Assembly: GCF_018499875.1 (NCBI RefSeq)
Contig: NZ_JAHBAY010000008.1
Location: forward strand, 1-64,000
DNA length: 64,000 nt
Direction: 5' to 3'
Source: Kineosporia corallincola
GTDB lineage: Bacteria; Actinomycetota; Actinomycetes; Actinomycetales; Kineosporiaceae
The position numbers were made by a program, and so were the translations under genes. Below, piece after piece: positions 8,919-17,096 of the stretch. Each line of letters begins with the position of its first letter. Position 1 is the first letter of the stretch. The notes beneath the pieces are model-generated. The model ran no database searches, was not told where the DNA came from, and saw only the letters and a program-made list of their open reading frames with translations.

Positions 8919-9506
8919 TCAGGACGAAAGGACCGGCACCGGGAGCTCCGCCCGGGTCAGCACCCGGTCGACCAGCCCGTAGTCCACCGCCTCCTGCGCG
9001 GTGAACCAGCGGTCCCGGTCGGCGTCCTCCTCGATCCGTTCCAGCGGCTGCCCGGTGTGGGCGGCGGTCAGCTCGGCCAGCTGCCGCTTCATCCGGATCA
9101 TCTGCTCGGCCTGGATGCGGATGTCGGTGGCCGAGCCACCCACCCCGCCGCTCGGCTGGTGCATCATCACCCGGGCGTGCGGCAGCGCGAACCGCTGGCC
9201 CCGGGTGCCCGCGCTGAGCAGGAACTGCCCCATCGAGGCGGCCATGCCCATCGCCACGGTGGACACGTCGCAGCTGATGAACTGCATGGTGTCGTAGATG
9301 GCCATGCCGGCGTCCACGGATCCGCCGGGCGAGTTGATGTAGAGCGAGATGGGCCGGTCCGGGTCCTGCGCCGCGAGCAGCAGCAGCGAGGAACAGATCT
9401 GGTTGGCGTTGTCGTCGCGCACCTCGGAGCCGAGCAGCACGATCCGCTCGTTCAGCAGCCGGGTGTACACCTGGTCGGAGGCGGGAAAAGGGTTGCTGTC
9501 AGTCAT
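8919..9506 (-). CDS. clpP: ATP-dependent Clp protease proteolytic subunit
   Basis: A Clp serine peptidase subunit of 195 residues with a complete catalytic triad: S91 in GMAASMGQ, H116 in MMHQPSGG and D165 in ADRDRWF. It forms tetradecameric chambers that degrade proteins unfolded by ClpX/ClpC. The ATG at 9506 is favoured over 9536, whose SD would have no spacing. Actinobacteria usually carry clpP1-clpP2 next to clpX; this copy stands alone, so it is probably an additional paralogue. It is divergent from the ClgR-like gene, the known activator of clp genes. Confidence 0.95.
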   Translation of the reverse strand: MTDSNPFPASDQVYTRLLNERIVLLGSEVRDDNANQICSSLLLLAAQDPDRPISLYINSPGGSVDAGMAIYDTMQFISCDVSTVAMGMAASMGQFLLSAGTRGQRFALPHARVMMHQPSGGVGGSATDIRIQAEQMIRMKRQLAELTAAHTGQPLERIEEDADRDRWFTAQEAVDYGLVDRVLTRAELPVPVLSS

Positions 9507-9561
9507 GTCTCCACCATCGGCCCGGGGCCGGGGCATCCTCCAGCGATTCGGCCGGCAGGAG

Positions 9562-9626
9562 ATTCGCCGGTGGCAGACAGGGACGGGGATCTGCTCTCAG
9601 CAGAGTCCGGCAGTTCGCGGGTGACG
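9562..9626. promoter_or_regulatory. Two near-consensus ClgR boxes in the clpP-clgR intergenic region
   Basis: The published ClgR site is GTTCGC-N5-GCG. Here GTTCGC-GGGTG-ACG lies at 9613-9626 and ATTCGC-CGGTG-GCA at 9562-9575, each with one mismatch in the downstream triplet and the latter also one in the first hexamer. Placement between the two divergent genes fits activation of clpP and autoregulation. Pattern seen directly; function inferred. Confidence 0.5.
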
Positions 9627-9688
9627 GGGCCCGATCCTGTCGGTGGGGCGCCGTAGTCTGGAGGGCAGTCGATTCAGGAGGGCCACCC

Positions 9689-10051
9689 ATGCTGCTGCGA
9701 GGGCTGATCGGGACCGTTCTGCGCCGGATCCGGCTCGGTCAGGGGCGCACCCTGCGGGATGTCGCCGAGGCCGCGCGGGTGTCGGTGCCCTACCTGTCCG
9801 AGGTGGAGCGTGGCCGCAAGGAGGCCTCCTCCGAACTGCTCGGCTCGATCTGCGAGGCGCTCGGGCTCGACCTGATCGACCTGCTGTCCGAGGTCCGGTT
9901 CGAGCTGGAGACCGAGCGACTGGCCCAGCTGGCGTCGCAGCCCCGCACCATCGGCTTCACCGCCCTGGCGCAGAGCGAGCTCGCGCCCCGGCCCTCGCTG
10001 TCGTCGTCCGGCGGGGTGGGGCTGCACGCGGTACCGATGGTGGCGGCCTAG
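9689..10051 (+). CDS. clgR: XRE-family regulator, ClgR-like
   Basis: A 120-residue cytosolic DNA-binding protein with one XRE helix-turn-helix (about residues 12-68). The segment [20 protein letters not shown] with following [11 protein letters not shown] is highly characteristic of ClgR, activator of clp and other protease genes in actinobacteria. The protein ends in VAA; ClgR of Streptomyces is itself a Clp substrate through terminal alanines, so this tail may be a degron. The start is supported by AGGAGGG 7 nt upstream. Divergent from clpP, and its stop shares the CTAG tetranucleotide with the stop of the convergent gene. Confidence 0.85.
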   Translation: MLLRGLIGTVLRRIRLGQGRTLRDVAEAARVSVPYLSEVERGRKEASSELLGSICEALGLDLIDLLSEVRFELETERLAQLASQPRTIGFTALAQSELAPRPSLSSSGGVGLHAVPMVAA

Positions 10052-11022
10052 ATTCTCGGGGCGGCGGCCCGGTCCAGGTCGCCGAACTGCCGGCGCAACT
10101 GGTGGTACCAGGCTCGGCGGCGGGGGTTCTCGCCGTCCACCGGGGGCACGCCCAGGGCCATCACCGGGTCGGTCACCGAGTAGGTGGCGCGGTAGGCCAG
10201 CAGACTGGTGGCCACGTCCATCCAGGCCTTGGTGTCCTGGGCCGGGGGAATCGGCCCGAGCACCGAGGTGAACCAGCTGGGCAGCAGCGCGCCGCCGCCC
10301 ACCGCGTCGGCGATGCGGGCCCGCAACCGTCCCTGGAGAGCGCCCCAGGCCCGCTCCCCGTCGCTCACCACGTCGGCCACCGCCACCTGGTTCTCCTCGT
10401 CGGCGGCCAGCAGCTCGGCGGCCTCCAGCGCGGGCACCGACAGGTCGCGCACCCGTGCGCGGGTCTCGTCCAGCCCGGTCACCGCCACCTCGAACTCCTC
10501 CACGGCGGCCGCGTGGCGCGGGTCGTCGCGATGGGTGCCGGCGATCACCTCGCTGGCCTCCAGCGCCACCTCCCGGTGGTGTGAGTGCTGCCGCACCACT
10601 GCGGCGTGGGCCGACACCGCGGCCTCCAGCGACGAGCGCCCGGCGGGCTGGAGCAGACCGGCCCTGGCCAGGTGCCCCTCCTCGGCCACCTGTGCCAGTT
10701 CCAGCTCCCGGCGGTCCAGCGCGTCCAGTTCCACCTCGGGCACGTCGGACTGCAACCGGATGTTCCGCTCCAGCCACTCCACCCGGGAGTTCAGCCGCTT
10801 CACCAGCGACGCCAGGTCTTGCGTGGTGAGTTCGGCTTCCTCGGAACGCCTTTCGACCTGATGCAGGGCGTGGCGCACATCGGCCAGCGACGAGCTCAGG
10901 GTGCCGAAGCGGTCGGGCAGGTCGGAGATCGCCTCGCCCAGGTCTTCGACGTCGTTACGCAGCTGCACCACCGCGTGGTGCAGCTCGGTGTCGGGCGCGG
11001 AACGCGGCCTGATCAGTGTCAT
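10048..11022 (-). CDS. Hypothetical coiled-coil protein (last gene of PRC-barrel operon)
   Basis: 324 residues without signal or membrane segment. Residues ~10-90 are predicted to form a coiled coil (heptad-like [19 protein letters not shown]). The C-terminal ~100 residues include a motif [18 protein letters not shown] that recalls the tail of actinobacterial MobF-type relaxases, but no relaxase core is present, so I give no function. It starts 4 nt after the upstream gene, so translation is probably coupled. The stop overlaps the clgR stop on the opposite strand. Confidence 0.75.
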   Translation of the reverse strand: MTLIRPRSAPDTELHHAVVQLRNDVEDLGEAISDLPDRFGTLSSSLADVRHALHQVERRSEEAELTTQDLASLVKRLNSRVEWLERNIRLQSDVPEVELDALDRRELELAQVAEEGHLARAGLLQPAGRSSLEAAVSAHAAVVRQHSHHREVALEASEVIAGTHRDDPRHAAAVEEFEVAVTGLDETRARVRDLSVPALEAAELLAADEENQVAVADVVSDGERAWGALQGRLRARIADAVGGGALLPSWFTSVLGPIPPAQDTKAWMDVATSLLAYRATYSVTDPVMALGVPPVDGENPRRRAWYHQLRRQFGDLDRAAAPRI

Positions 11023-11025
11023 GAC

Positions 11026-12282
11026 TCAGCGAAACCTCCTGGGCAGGGCCCCGATCCGGACCGGTGTCTGCTGCACGTGCCAGATTCCCGCCGCCATCGC
11101 CACGATGCCCGGCAGCACCACCGGGTCGGGGATGCCGGAGGCCGCACAGATCGCGGTCAGCAGAGCCCCGGCCGCCACCACTCCGGCTCCCGGCCGCAGA
11201 CTCTCGTGCCGGTCGCCGGGCGGGTGCACCGGCAGACGCAGCAACAGCAGCCCGGCTCCGGCACAACCGATCGCCGGCAGTGCCCACCACCGCGCCAGGC
11301 TCCCCACCAGGGCACACACCAGCAGCGCCGCCGCCACGGCTGCCGTCAGCAGGCCGCACCAGCGCACGATCAGCAGGCTCTGCCGCCGGGGCCCGGTGTC
11401 GAGCAGCAGTGGCAGGCGGCGCTCGTAGCTGATCAGCTCACGGGTGGCGGCGATGACCGCGTCGGTGGCCTCCTGGAGGCTGGACCCACCCGCCGCAGCG
11501 GAGCCCGCCGCACCCGAGCCGGTCGCGCCGAAGCCAGAAGCACCGGAGCCGGGAGGACCAGGGGGCCCGGCGCCGGGAGCACCAGAACCGGGAGGTCCCG
11601 AGCCGGGGCCACCCGAGCCCTGAGCACCCCGGCCCGGAGCGCCAGGACCCGGAGCGTCAGAACCGGCGGCGGAAGCTCGCGCGCCGTGCCGGCCCGACGA
11701 ACCACCGTGGCCTGCCGGGCCGAGCAGGCGCGGTCCGGTGTCTTCGGCGGGACCCGGCGGCTGTGCGTCGGCCCGGTGCCGCCGGGGGCCACGACGTGGC
11801 CCCTCCTCCAGCAGGTCGCCGCTTCCGAACAGCCGTCCGTCGGTGAGATCACGCAGCTCCCCGTCGCCCGGCCCGTCCTCGTCGTCCCGGATGGCCCGGC
11901 GTCGTTGTCGGCCCGGACCATTCGATCCACCCGGCCCGCCCGATCCGCCCCGACCGTCAGAGCCGTCGAAACCGTCAGGACGATCCGAGCCGTCAGGGCC
12001 CTCCGAACCGTCCGAACTCTCCGGACCGTCCCGGCCGTCGTCGTCCTCGTCGTCCCACCGGGCCTGGGCGAGCCGGGCGTCGGTCAGATCGATGCCGTCG
12101 GTGAGGTCGATCTCGCGCACGTCGTCCACACGTTCTTCGCCCACCAGACCCGCGCCCGGATCAGGGCTTTCGCGCGGACCGGCGCCGGCGCGCACCCCTT
12201 GGCCGATGGCACGCAGAGCCGCGAGGCGCTCCTGGATGCGCGCTTGCAGGATCGCAACCTGTTCCTCCGGGTCAACCCCCAT
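11026..12282 (-). CDS. Hypothetical membrane protein with Gly/Pro/Ser-rich linker
   Basis: About 418 residues in three parts: a short N-terminal helix (MGVDPEEQVAILQARIQERL), ~220 residues of Asp/Gly/Ser/Pro-rich low complexity, and a C-terminal block with three to four membrane helices from about residue 305 on, ending in a basic tail. The ATG at 12282 was preferred; a TTG at 12312 would add ten residues. It lies between a PRC-barrel gene and a coiled-coil gene with minimal spacing. No family recognised; a scaffold or envelope-associated role is only a guess. Confidence 0.7.
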   Translation of the reverse strand: MGVDPEEQVAILQARIQERLAALRAIGQGVRAGAGPRESPDPGAGLVGEERVDDVREIDLTDGIDLTDARLAQARWDDEDDDGRDGPESSDGSEGPDGSDRPDGFDGSDGRGGSGGPGGSNGPGRQRRRAIRDDEDGPGDGELRDLTDGRLFGSGDLLEEGPRRGPRRHRADAQPPGPAEDTGPRLLGPAGHGGSSGRHGARASAAGSDAPGPGAPGRGAQGSGGPGSGPPGSGAPGAGPPGPPGSGASGFGATGSGAAGSAAAGGSSLQEATDAVIAATRELISYERRLPLLLDTGPRRQSLLIVRWCGLLTAAVAAALLVCALVGSLARWWALPAIGCAGAGLLLLRLPVHPPGDRHESLRPGAGVVAAGALLTAICAASGIPDPVVLPGIVAMAAGIWHVQQTPVRIGALPRRFR

Positions 12283-12314
12283 GACACTGACGGTAACCAC
12301 AGCGAGGCCCAAAG

Positions 12315-12749
12315 TCAGCCAGTGACAACCACGGCGTACTTTCCGATTCCGAGAATCCGTGCGCCGTCGACGAAGCTGTCCTTCAGCATGAGGTTGGTTA
12401 CCCGGCCGTCGGCCGGGTCGAACTCGACATCCCGGACCTTGCCCAGCGGATGCCCGTGCTCGCTCAGCACCCGCCGCCGCAGCACGTCGAGTTTCTTGCC
12501 GGAGCGGTCTTTCAGCTCAGCCGGCGCCACGGCCACCCGGTCCGCCGAGCTCACCGTCAGCGCGTCCGGACCGAGCCCGGACACCGCGTCCCACAGCAGC
12601 ACATCGCCCGGGCCCTTGCTCTTCTTCACCCGGAAACCGACCACCCGGTGCGTGGCCGGGTCGATGATCGGGGCCCCGATCCGGCCGATCGTGGTGGCGG
12701 TGGAGGTGTCCATGACCGGATTACCGGCGATGTCACTGAATCTGATCAC
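12315..12749 (-). CDS. PRC-barrel domain protein (single domain)
   Basis: 144 residues. PRC-barrel features are two beta-rich halves: GRIGAPIIDPATHRVVGFRV at about 22-41 and GHPLGKVRDVEFDPADGRVT near 98. PRC barrels act as small-ligand or protein interaction modules, e.g. in RimM and the photosynthetic reaction-centre H subunit. The GTG start overlaps the stop of the upstream PRC-barrel gene (GTGA), so the two are translationally coupled. Specific function unknown. Confidence 0.85.
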   Translation of the reverse strand: MIRFSDIAGNPVMDTSTATTIGRIGAPIIDPATHRVVGFRVKKSKGPGDVLLWDAVSGLGPDALTVSSADRVAVAPAELKDRSGKKLDVLRRRVLSEHGHPLGKVRDVEFDPADGRVTNLMLKDSFVDGARILGIGKYAVVVTG

Positions 12750-13324
12750 TGCGGATCACCTTCCCTGCGTCCCAGACGCGCCCGGAACTCCTCCACCGCC
12801 GCACCGAAACCGGCCAGGTCGTCGCGGATGAAGTCGAGGGCGCTCTCGGGCAGGATCAGCGCCTCGCCGGAGACCGAGAGCGTGTCGGGCAGCGGCACGA
12901 ACTGCCGCCTGGGCGCCGACTTGTCGCTCGGCTCGATCTCGTAACCGACCGCGTCGGTGACGTTCTCGTGCACCGACAGGATGACGTCGGTGACCGCGCC
13001 GAGATTGCGGCCGCTGCGGGTCAGCACCATCGACCCGATCACCACACCCCCGGCACCCTCCAGCTCGCCGTCGAAGGCGTTCTTGCCGGCCAGGCTGTCG
13101 AGGTCCTTGATCATCACCGCGGCCGGGCCCAGGCCGTGCACGTTCGCCCAGGGCAGCGTCTTCTTCAGCGGCCCGGCGAACACGCCCCGGCCGTTCAGGG
13201 TGAACCCGGCCAGCTCCCCCGAACCGGACGAGTACACGACGTCCTTGATCTGGGCCACGTCGTCACCGGCCAGCGTGACCACCGGCCGCTTGACCAGCTC
13301 GGCGGCGCGCAGCAGCACGCTCAC
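12746..13324 (-). CDS. PRC-barrel domain protein (two barrels)
   Basis: 192 residues when started at the GTG at 13324, which overlaps the stop of the micro-protein gene as GTGA and follows a G-rich stretch. The opening LLRAAELVKRPVVTLAG and later GGVVIGSMVLTRSGRNLGAVTD are typical PRC-barrel strands, so the protein probably has two barrels. A longer frame reaching 13495 would be an unrelated shadow of the micro-protein. Likely cytosolic partner of the neighbouring PRC-barrel protein. Confidence 0.85.
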   Translation of the reverse strand: MSVLLRAAELVKRPVVTLAGDDVAQIKDVVYSSGSGELAGFTLNGRGVFAGPLKKTLPWANVHGLGPAAVMIKDLDSLAGKNAFDGELEGAGGVVIGSMVLTRSGRNLGAVTDVILSVHENVTDAVGYEIEPSDKSAPRRQFVPLPDTLSVSGEALILPESALDFIRDDLAGFGAAVEEFRARLGRREGDPQ

Positions 13325-13455
13325 GAACGACCCCCGCCCCGCGGGCGCTGGGCCAGCACGCTGCCCCGCCGGCGCCGGGCCTGGATGCCGTAGACCACCG
13401 CCATCAGCAGGATCAGCACCCCCACGACCAGCACGATCCACTGCCATACGTCCAC
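13321..13455 (-). CDS. Small single-pass membrane protein (44 aa)
   Basis: A GTG at 13455 with GGGGAG 6 nt upstream opens a 44-codon frame: one strongly hydrophobic helix (WQWIVLVVGVLILLMAVVYG) followed by a basic tail rich in Arg. The frame ends in GTGA, overlapping the next gene, so it is the first gene of the coupled operon 13455-10048. Its size would let it be missed by standard gene calling. Function unknown; it may anchor PRC-barrel partners at the membrane. Confidence 0.7.
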   Translation of the reverse strand: MDVWQWIVLVVGVLILLMAVVYGIQARRRRGSVLAQRPRGGGRS

Positions 13456-13541
13456 GGCTAACTCCCCTCTGACCGGCGCGAACGCGCCAGCACAATCGTG
13501 GCGTGAACTGATCGCCACGGCATCCCGAGGGTTGCGCGGTC

Positions 13542-14393
13542 TCAGCGCTCCAGGATTTTTTCGAGCACGTCGGCCAGGCCGTCGTCGGCCACGCTGCCGG
13601 TGATCACGTCGGCGTGCACCTTCACGTCGTCCGTGGCGTTGCCCATCGCGACGGCCCGGCCGGCCCAGCCGAACATCTCGATGTCGTTGCGGCCGTCGCC
13701 CACCGCCAGGGTGGCGTCGGCGTCCACCGCGAGCCGGCCGCGGATCACCTCCAGCGCGCTGGCCTTGCTCACGCCGCTGGGCGCCAGGTCGAGCCAGGCG
13801 GTCCAGCCGACCGCGTAGTTCACGCCGTTCAGGCCGATCGAGCGGGTGAGCGCCAGGAAGTCCTCGGAGGTGTGCTCCGGGCTGCGGACCACGACCCGGC
13901 AGGCGGCCTCGGACTTGAGCTCCTCGAACGTGGCCACCCGGGTGTGCGGGCCCTCCAGCTCGCCCTCCGGGAACGGTGCGGTGAGCAGGAAGTCGCCGTC
14001 GCCGTTCTCCAGCGCGTAGAGCGCCGTGGGCAGGTGCTCACGCAGCAGGGTGAGCACGTCGGCCGGGTCGAAGGTGACGGTGTCGGCGACCTCGTAGCCG
14101 TTGGGCGACATCGGGTCGAGCCGCAGGGTGACGCTGCCGTTGCTGCACACCGCCCAGCCGGTGACCAGGCCCAGCCGGTCGAGCACCGGAACGGTCTCGT
14201 AGAGCGAGCGGCCGGTGGCGATGATGACATGCACGCCGAGCTCGGCGACCGACCGGACCGCCTGCCTGACCCGATCGGTCAGCACCTGGTCGTGGTCGAG
14301 GATCGTGCCGTCGATGTCCAGAGCGACCAGTTTCGGGACCCAGATCTCGGCGGGGTCGATGCGTGGACGATTTTCCATGGCGTGGTCTGTCAT
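13542..14393 (-). CDS. HAD-superfamily (Cof-type) phosphatase
   Basis: 283 residues with the DIDGT nucleophile motif (about residues 26-30), ATGRS motif II, a Lys in the SGVSKASAL segment (motif III), and GDGRNDIEM motif IV: a complete Cof/YidA-type HAD hydrolase of the cytosol. The start at 14393 has TAAACT 6 nt upstream, supporting a leaderless mRNA. It is divergent from the lipid kinase. The substrate is unknown; a paralogue is at 981-1811. Confidence 0.9.
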   Translation of the reverse strand: MTDHAMENRPRIDPAEIWVPKLVALDIDGTILDHDQVLTDRVRQAVRSVAELGVHVIIATGRSLYETVPVLDRLGLVTGWAVCSNGSVTLRLDPMSPNGYEVADTVTFDPADVLTLLREHLPTALYALENGDGDFLLTAPFPEGELEGPHTRVATFEELKSEAACRVVVRSPEHTSEDFLALTRSIGLNGVNYAVGWTAWLDLAPSGVSKASALEVIRGRLAVDADATLAVGDGRNDIEMFGWAGRAVAMGNATDDVKVHADVITGSVADDGLADVLEKILER

Positions 14394-14530
14394 CCGCAGA
14401 GTTTACTCGCCCCGAGGTTACGGTCCGGGGTCAATTGATGACGACGGAAGACGTGCGCGACGTAAACAGGTGTCTACTTCCTTTCGCGTCTGCACGGGCA
14501 ACGCCGGGATCCCCGGATAACGTGCAGTTC

Positions 14531-15583
14531 ATGTCGATCAGCAGCGATGTCTGGAACATCGTTCTGGTCGTCGCGCTCGTGCTGGCCGTGGTGGTGCTGC
14601 TCGTCCTGGTCGCCACCCGCCGCCGTCTTCTGTTCCGGGGCCGCACGTCCGAGGTGCTGGACGACACCGGTGAGGCCCCGCAGGCCGCCGTGGTGGTGCA
14701 CGGCGTGAAGGTGGACGACCACGACGCGCGACGCCGCCAGATCGAGGTGCTGTCCGGGCGTCTCGGATGGCGGGCTCCGGTGTGGCTGGAGACCACGGCG
14801 CAGGACCCGGGCCGGGGCCAGACCCGCAAGGCGGTGGCCGACGGCGCGTCCGTGGTGATCGCCTTCGGCGGTGACGGCACCACCCGCGCGGTCGCCGAGT
14901 CGCTGGCCCGAACGGGTGTTCCGATGGGCCTGTTGCCGGCCGGCACCGGAAACCTGCTGGCCCGCAATCTGGGCATCCCACCCAACCGGCTGGAGTCGTC
15001 CCTGCACATCGCCCTGACTGGGCGGAACCGGACCATCGACATCGGGCACGTCGAGCTGGCCGACACGCTGGACTCCCCGCCGCGCAAGGAGTCGTTCCTG
15101 GTGATGTCCGGCCTCGGTTTCGACGCCGAGGTGATGGCCACCACCGCGCCCGAGCTGAAGAAGAAGATCGGCTGGGTGGCCTACGTGGTGGCCGGGGCCA
15201 GCCGCCTGCGTGGGCGCCGCACCCCGGTGACCATGCAGGTGGACGACGGACCGGTGCAGCAACGCAAGATCCGCGCGGTGGTGGTGGGCAACGTCGGCAT
15301 GCTCCAGGGCGGTATCCAGCTGATGCCCGGTGCCCTGCCCGACGACGGCTGGCTCGACGTGGTGGTGGTCTCGCCGCGCGGCATGACCGGCTGGCTGCCG
15401 GTGGTCGGGGCCATCCTGACCCGCCGTGATCACACCACGGTCGAGCACTTCCGCTGCCGCACCATCGAGATCCACGCCGACCGCCCGATGTTCGCCCAGC
15501 TCGACGGCGACCCGACCGGCACGGCCCAGACCCTCAAGGCCCGGGTCGATCCACTGGCGCTGGTGGTGCGGGTTCCGGGGTGA
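14531..15583 (+). CDS. Membrane-anchored diacylglycerol kinase-family lipid kinase
   Basis: 350 residues: one N-terminal membrane helix (about 8-30), then a DAGK catalytic domain with FGGDGTTRAV (ATP/Mg binding), LPAGTGNLLARNLGI, and a C-terminal beta domain ending DGDPTGTAQTLKARV. Relatives of YegS/DgkB phosphorylate diacylglycerol or related lipids. A TAACGT hexamer 7 nt before the ATG at 14531 supports this start as leaderless. It converges with the GT-C gene, leaving about 20 bp. Confidence 0.9.
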   Translation: MSISSDVWNIVLVVALVLAVVVLLVLVATRRRLLFRGRTSEVLDDTGEAPQAAVVVHGVKVDDHDARRRQIEVLSGRLGWRAPVWLETTAQDPGRGQTRKAVADGASVVIAFGGDGTTRAVAESLARTGVPMGLLPAGTGNLLARNLGIPPNRLESSLHIALTGRNRTIDIGHVELADTLDSPPRKESFLVMSGLGFDAEVMATTAPELKKKIGWVAYVVAGASRLRGRRTPVTMQVDDGPVQQRKIRAVVVGNVGMLQGGIQLMPGALPDDGWLDVVVVSPRGMTGWLPVVGAILTRRDHTTVEHFRCRTIEIHADRPMFAQLDGDPTGTAQTLKARVDPLALVVRVPG

Positions 15584-15602
15584 AATTGAGGACGCCCGGA
15601 GC

Positions 15603-16925
15603 TCACCTTCCGGTGAGGACCGCCTCGGGTTCCGGTTCGGCGTCCGGCACCGGCTGCCGGCGGGCCACCAGCAGCCAGAGCGCGAGCAGCGCCAGCAGGG
15701 CCCACCAGCTGTAGCTGTTCTGCACCACGCGGGCCAGGGCGTTCGGCACCTCGTCGCCGGCCAGCAGATTGGCGCCCCACCAGGGCATCCGGATCCACAG
15801 GAGGACGGCGCCGGCCAGGGCCACCGCGGCCCGGCGCAGGTCCCGGCCGTCACCGAGCACAGCACCGATGACGACCACACCCCAGTGCATGTGGTGCACC
15901 CAGGAGACCGGGGAGATCAGGTAGGCGGTCATGCCGACCACCGCGACCACGGCCACCGGCTCGCCCAGCCGGTCGAAGCGGCGGGCCAGGGGCAGGGCCG
16001 CCGCCAGCACGGCGACCACCAGCAGCAGGTTGATCGCGGTGAACAGCAGGCTGTCCTGGTCCGGGCCGATCCGCAGCAGCACGCCGCGCAGGGACTGGTT
16101 GGACGTGCCGCCGTTCGGGCCGAGCCGTTCCGGGTCGAGCAGGGCGTCGGTCCAGTAGGTGGCCGAGGCCGGGGGCAGCAGCAGCCAGGAGGCGACGGTG
16201 ACCAGCGCGGCGGCGCCGATCGAGGTGATCAGCACCTTCCAGCGCCGGGTGAAGGCCCAGTGCAGCCAGAACACGCCGGGAGTCAGCTTCACCGCGGCCG
16301 CCAGCGCCACCCCGACCCCGCTGCCGCCCTGCCACGACCCGTCCTCACGTGAGCGGCGCGTCACGTCCCACAGGCACAAGGCCACGATCACCGCGTTGAC
16401 CTGACCGAACCGCACGCCGTCGGAGACCGGCAGCAGCCACACCCCACCGGCTGCCAGCACCCCCTGGGCCAGCCCGGCCCGGTGGCCGAAGCGACGCAGG
16501 AACGGGCGGAACGCGATGCCGACCGTCCACCACAGCAGCGCGCACTGAAGCACTGTCCAGGCCCAGCCCATCACCGCGAACGGCGCGATCAGCAGCGGCA
16601 GTGCGGTGAACGCGGCGAAGGGCGGATAGGTGAAGGGCAGGAACTGCGGCTGCACGGTGCGCACGTCGTACAGCGGGAACCCGCTGACCACGGCCCGGGC
16701 CCCCTCGCGGTAGACCTCGAGGTCGACCTGCCAGTTCTCGCGGGGGTAGCTGACCAGGTAGTGCCAGGCGAGCGGGAACGCGGACCCGGCCAGCACCAGG
16801 ACCCCGATCCCCAGCCAGGGCGCCCGCTGCCGAAGCGTTCCAGCGTTCTCCACAGGGGAGATTGTGGCCTGCTCCGCCGCTAAACCGGGCAACCTCCTGC
16901 TCAGGGGCACCTCGGAACTGAACAT
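15603..16925 (-). CDS. GT87/GT-C family polyprenol-phosphate-dependent mannosyltransferase
   Basis: About 440 residues with ten or so membrane helices. The early loop after helix 1 holds the acidic catalytic-site pattern of GT-C enzymes (WQVDLEVYREGARAV, then YPPFAAF), as in the mycobacterial PIM/LAM mannosyltransferase family. It probably transfers mannose from a polyprenyl-phosphate donor outside the membrane to an envelope glycolipid. The frame runs open to 17639 but upstream residues are not protein-like, so I start at the ATG at 16925. It is divergent from the large membrane protein at 17097. Confidence 0.85.
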   Translation of the reverse strand: MFSSEVPLSRRLPGLAAEQATISPVENAGTLRQRAPWLGIGVLVLAGSAFPLAWHYLVSYPRENWQVDLEVYREGARAVVSGFPLYDVRTVQPQFLPFTYPPFAAFTALPLLIAPFAVMGWAWTVLQCALLWWTVGIAFRPFLRRFGHRAGLAQGVLAAGGVWLLPVSDGVRFGQVNAVIVALCLWDVTRRSREDGSWQGGSGVGVALAAAVKLTPGVFWLHWAFTRRWKVLITSIGAAALVTVASWLLLPPASATYWTDALLDPERLGPNGGTSNQSLRGVLLRIGPDQDSLLFTAINLLLVVAVLAAALPLARRFDRLGEPVAVVAVVGMTAYLISPVSWVHHMHWGVVVIGAVLGDGRDLRRAAVALAGAVLLWIRMPWWGANLLAGDEVPNALARVVQNSYSWWALLALLALWLLVARRQPVPDAEPEPEAVLTGR

Positions 16926-17096
16926 GATCTTGGTATTCCGGTGCAGGTGGGAGCGGGCGGGACTGGTGCGGCACCGGGGCGTATTAGGTCCCCATCCACT
17001 GCACCGGCGGCAGGTGTCTCCCCGGGTGGGCGGGGTCTGTCCCTGGCCGCAGCGCAGTTTCTTGGGCTCACCGGCTCGGCCAATACAGTGGCGCGG

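Noticed and set aside
10048-11022. Relaxase (conjugation) gene
   Set aside because: Only a short C-terminal motif is similar; the catalytic core and helicase motifs are missing and no other transfer gene is present.
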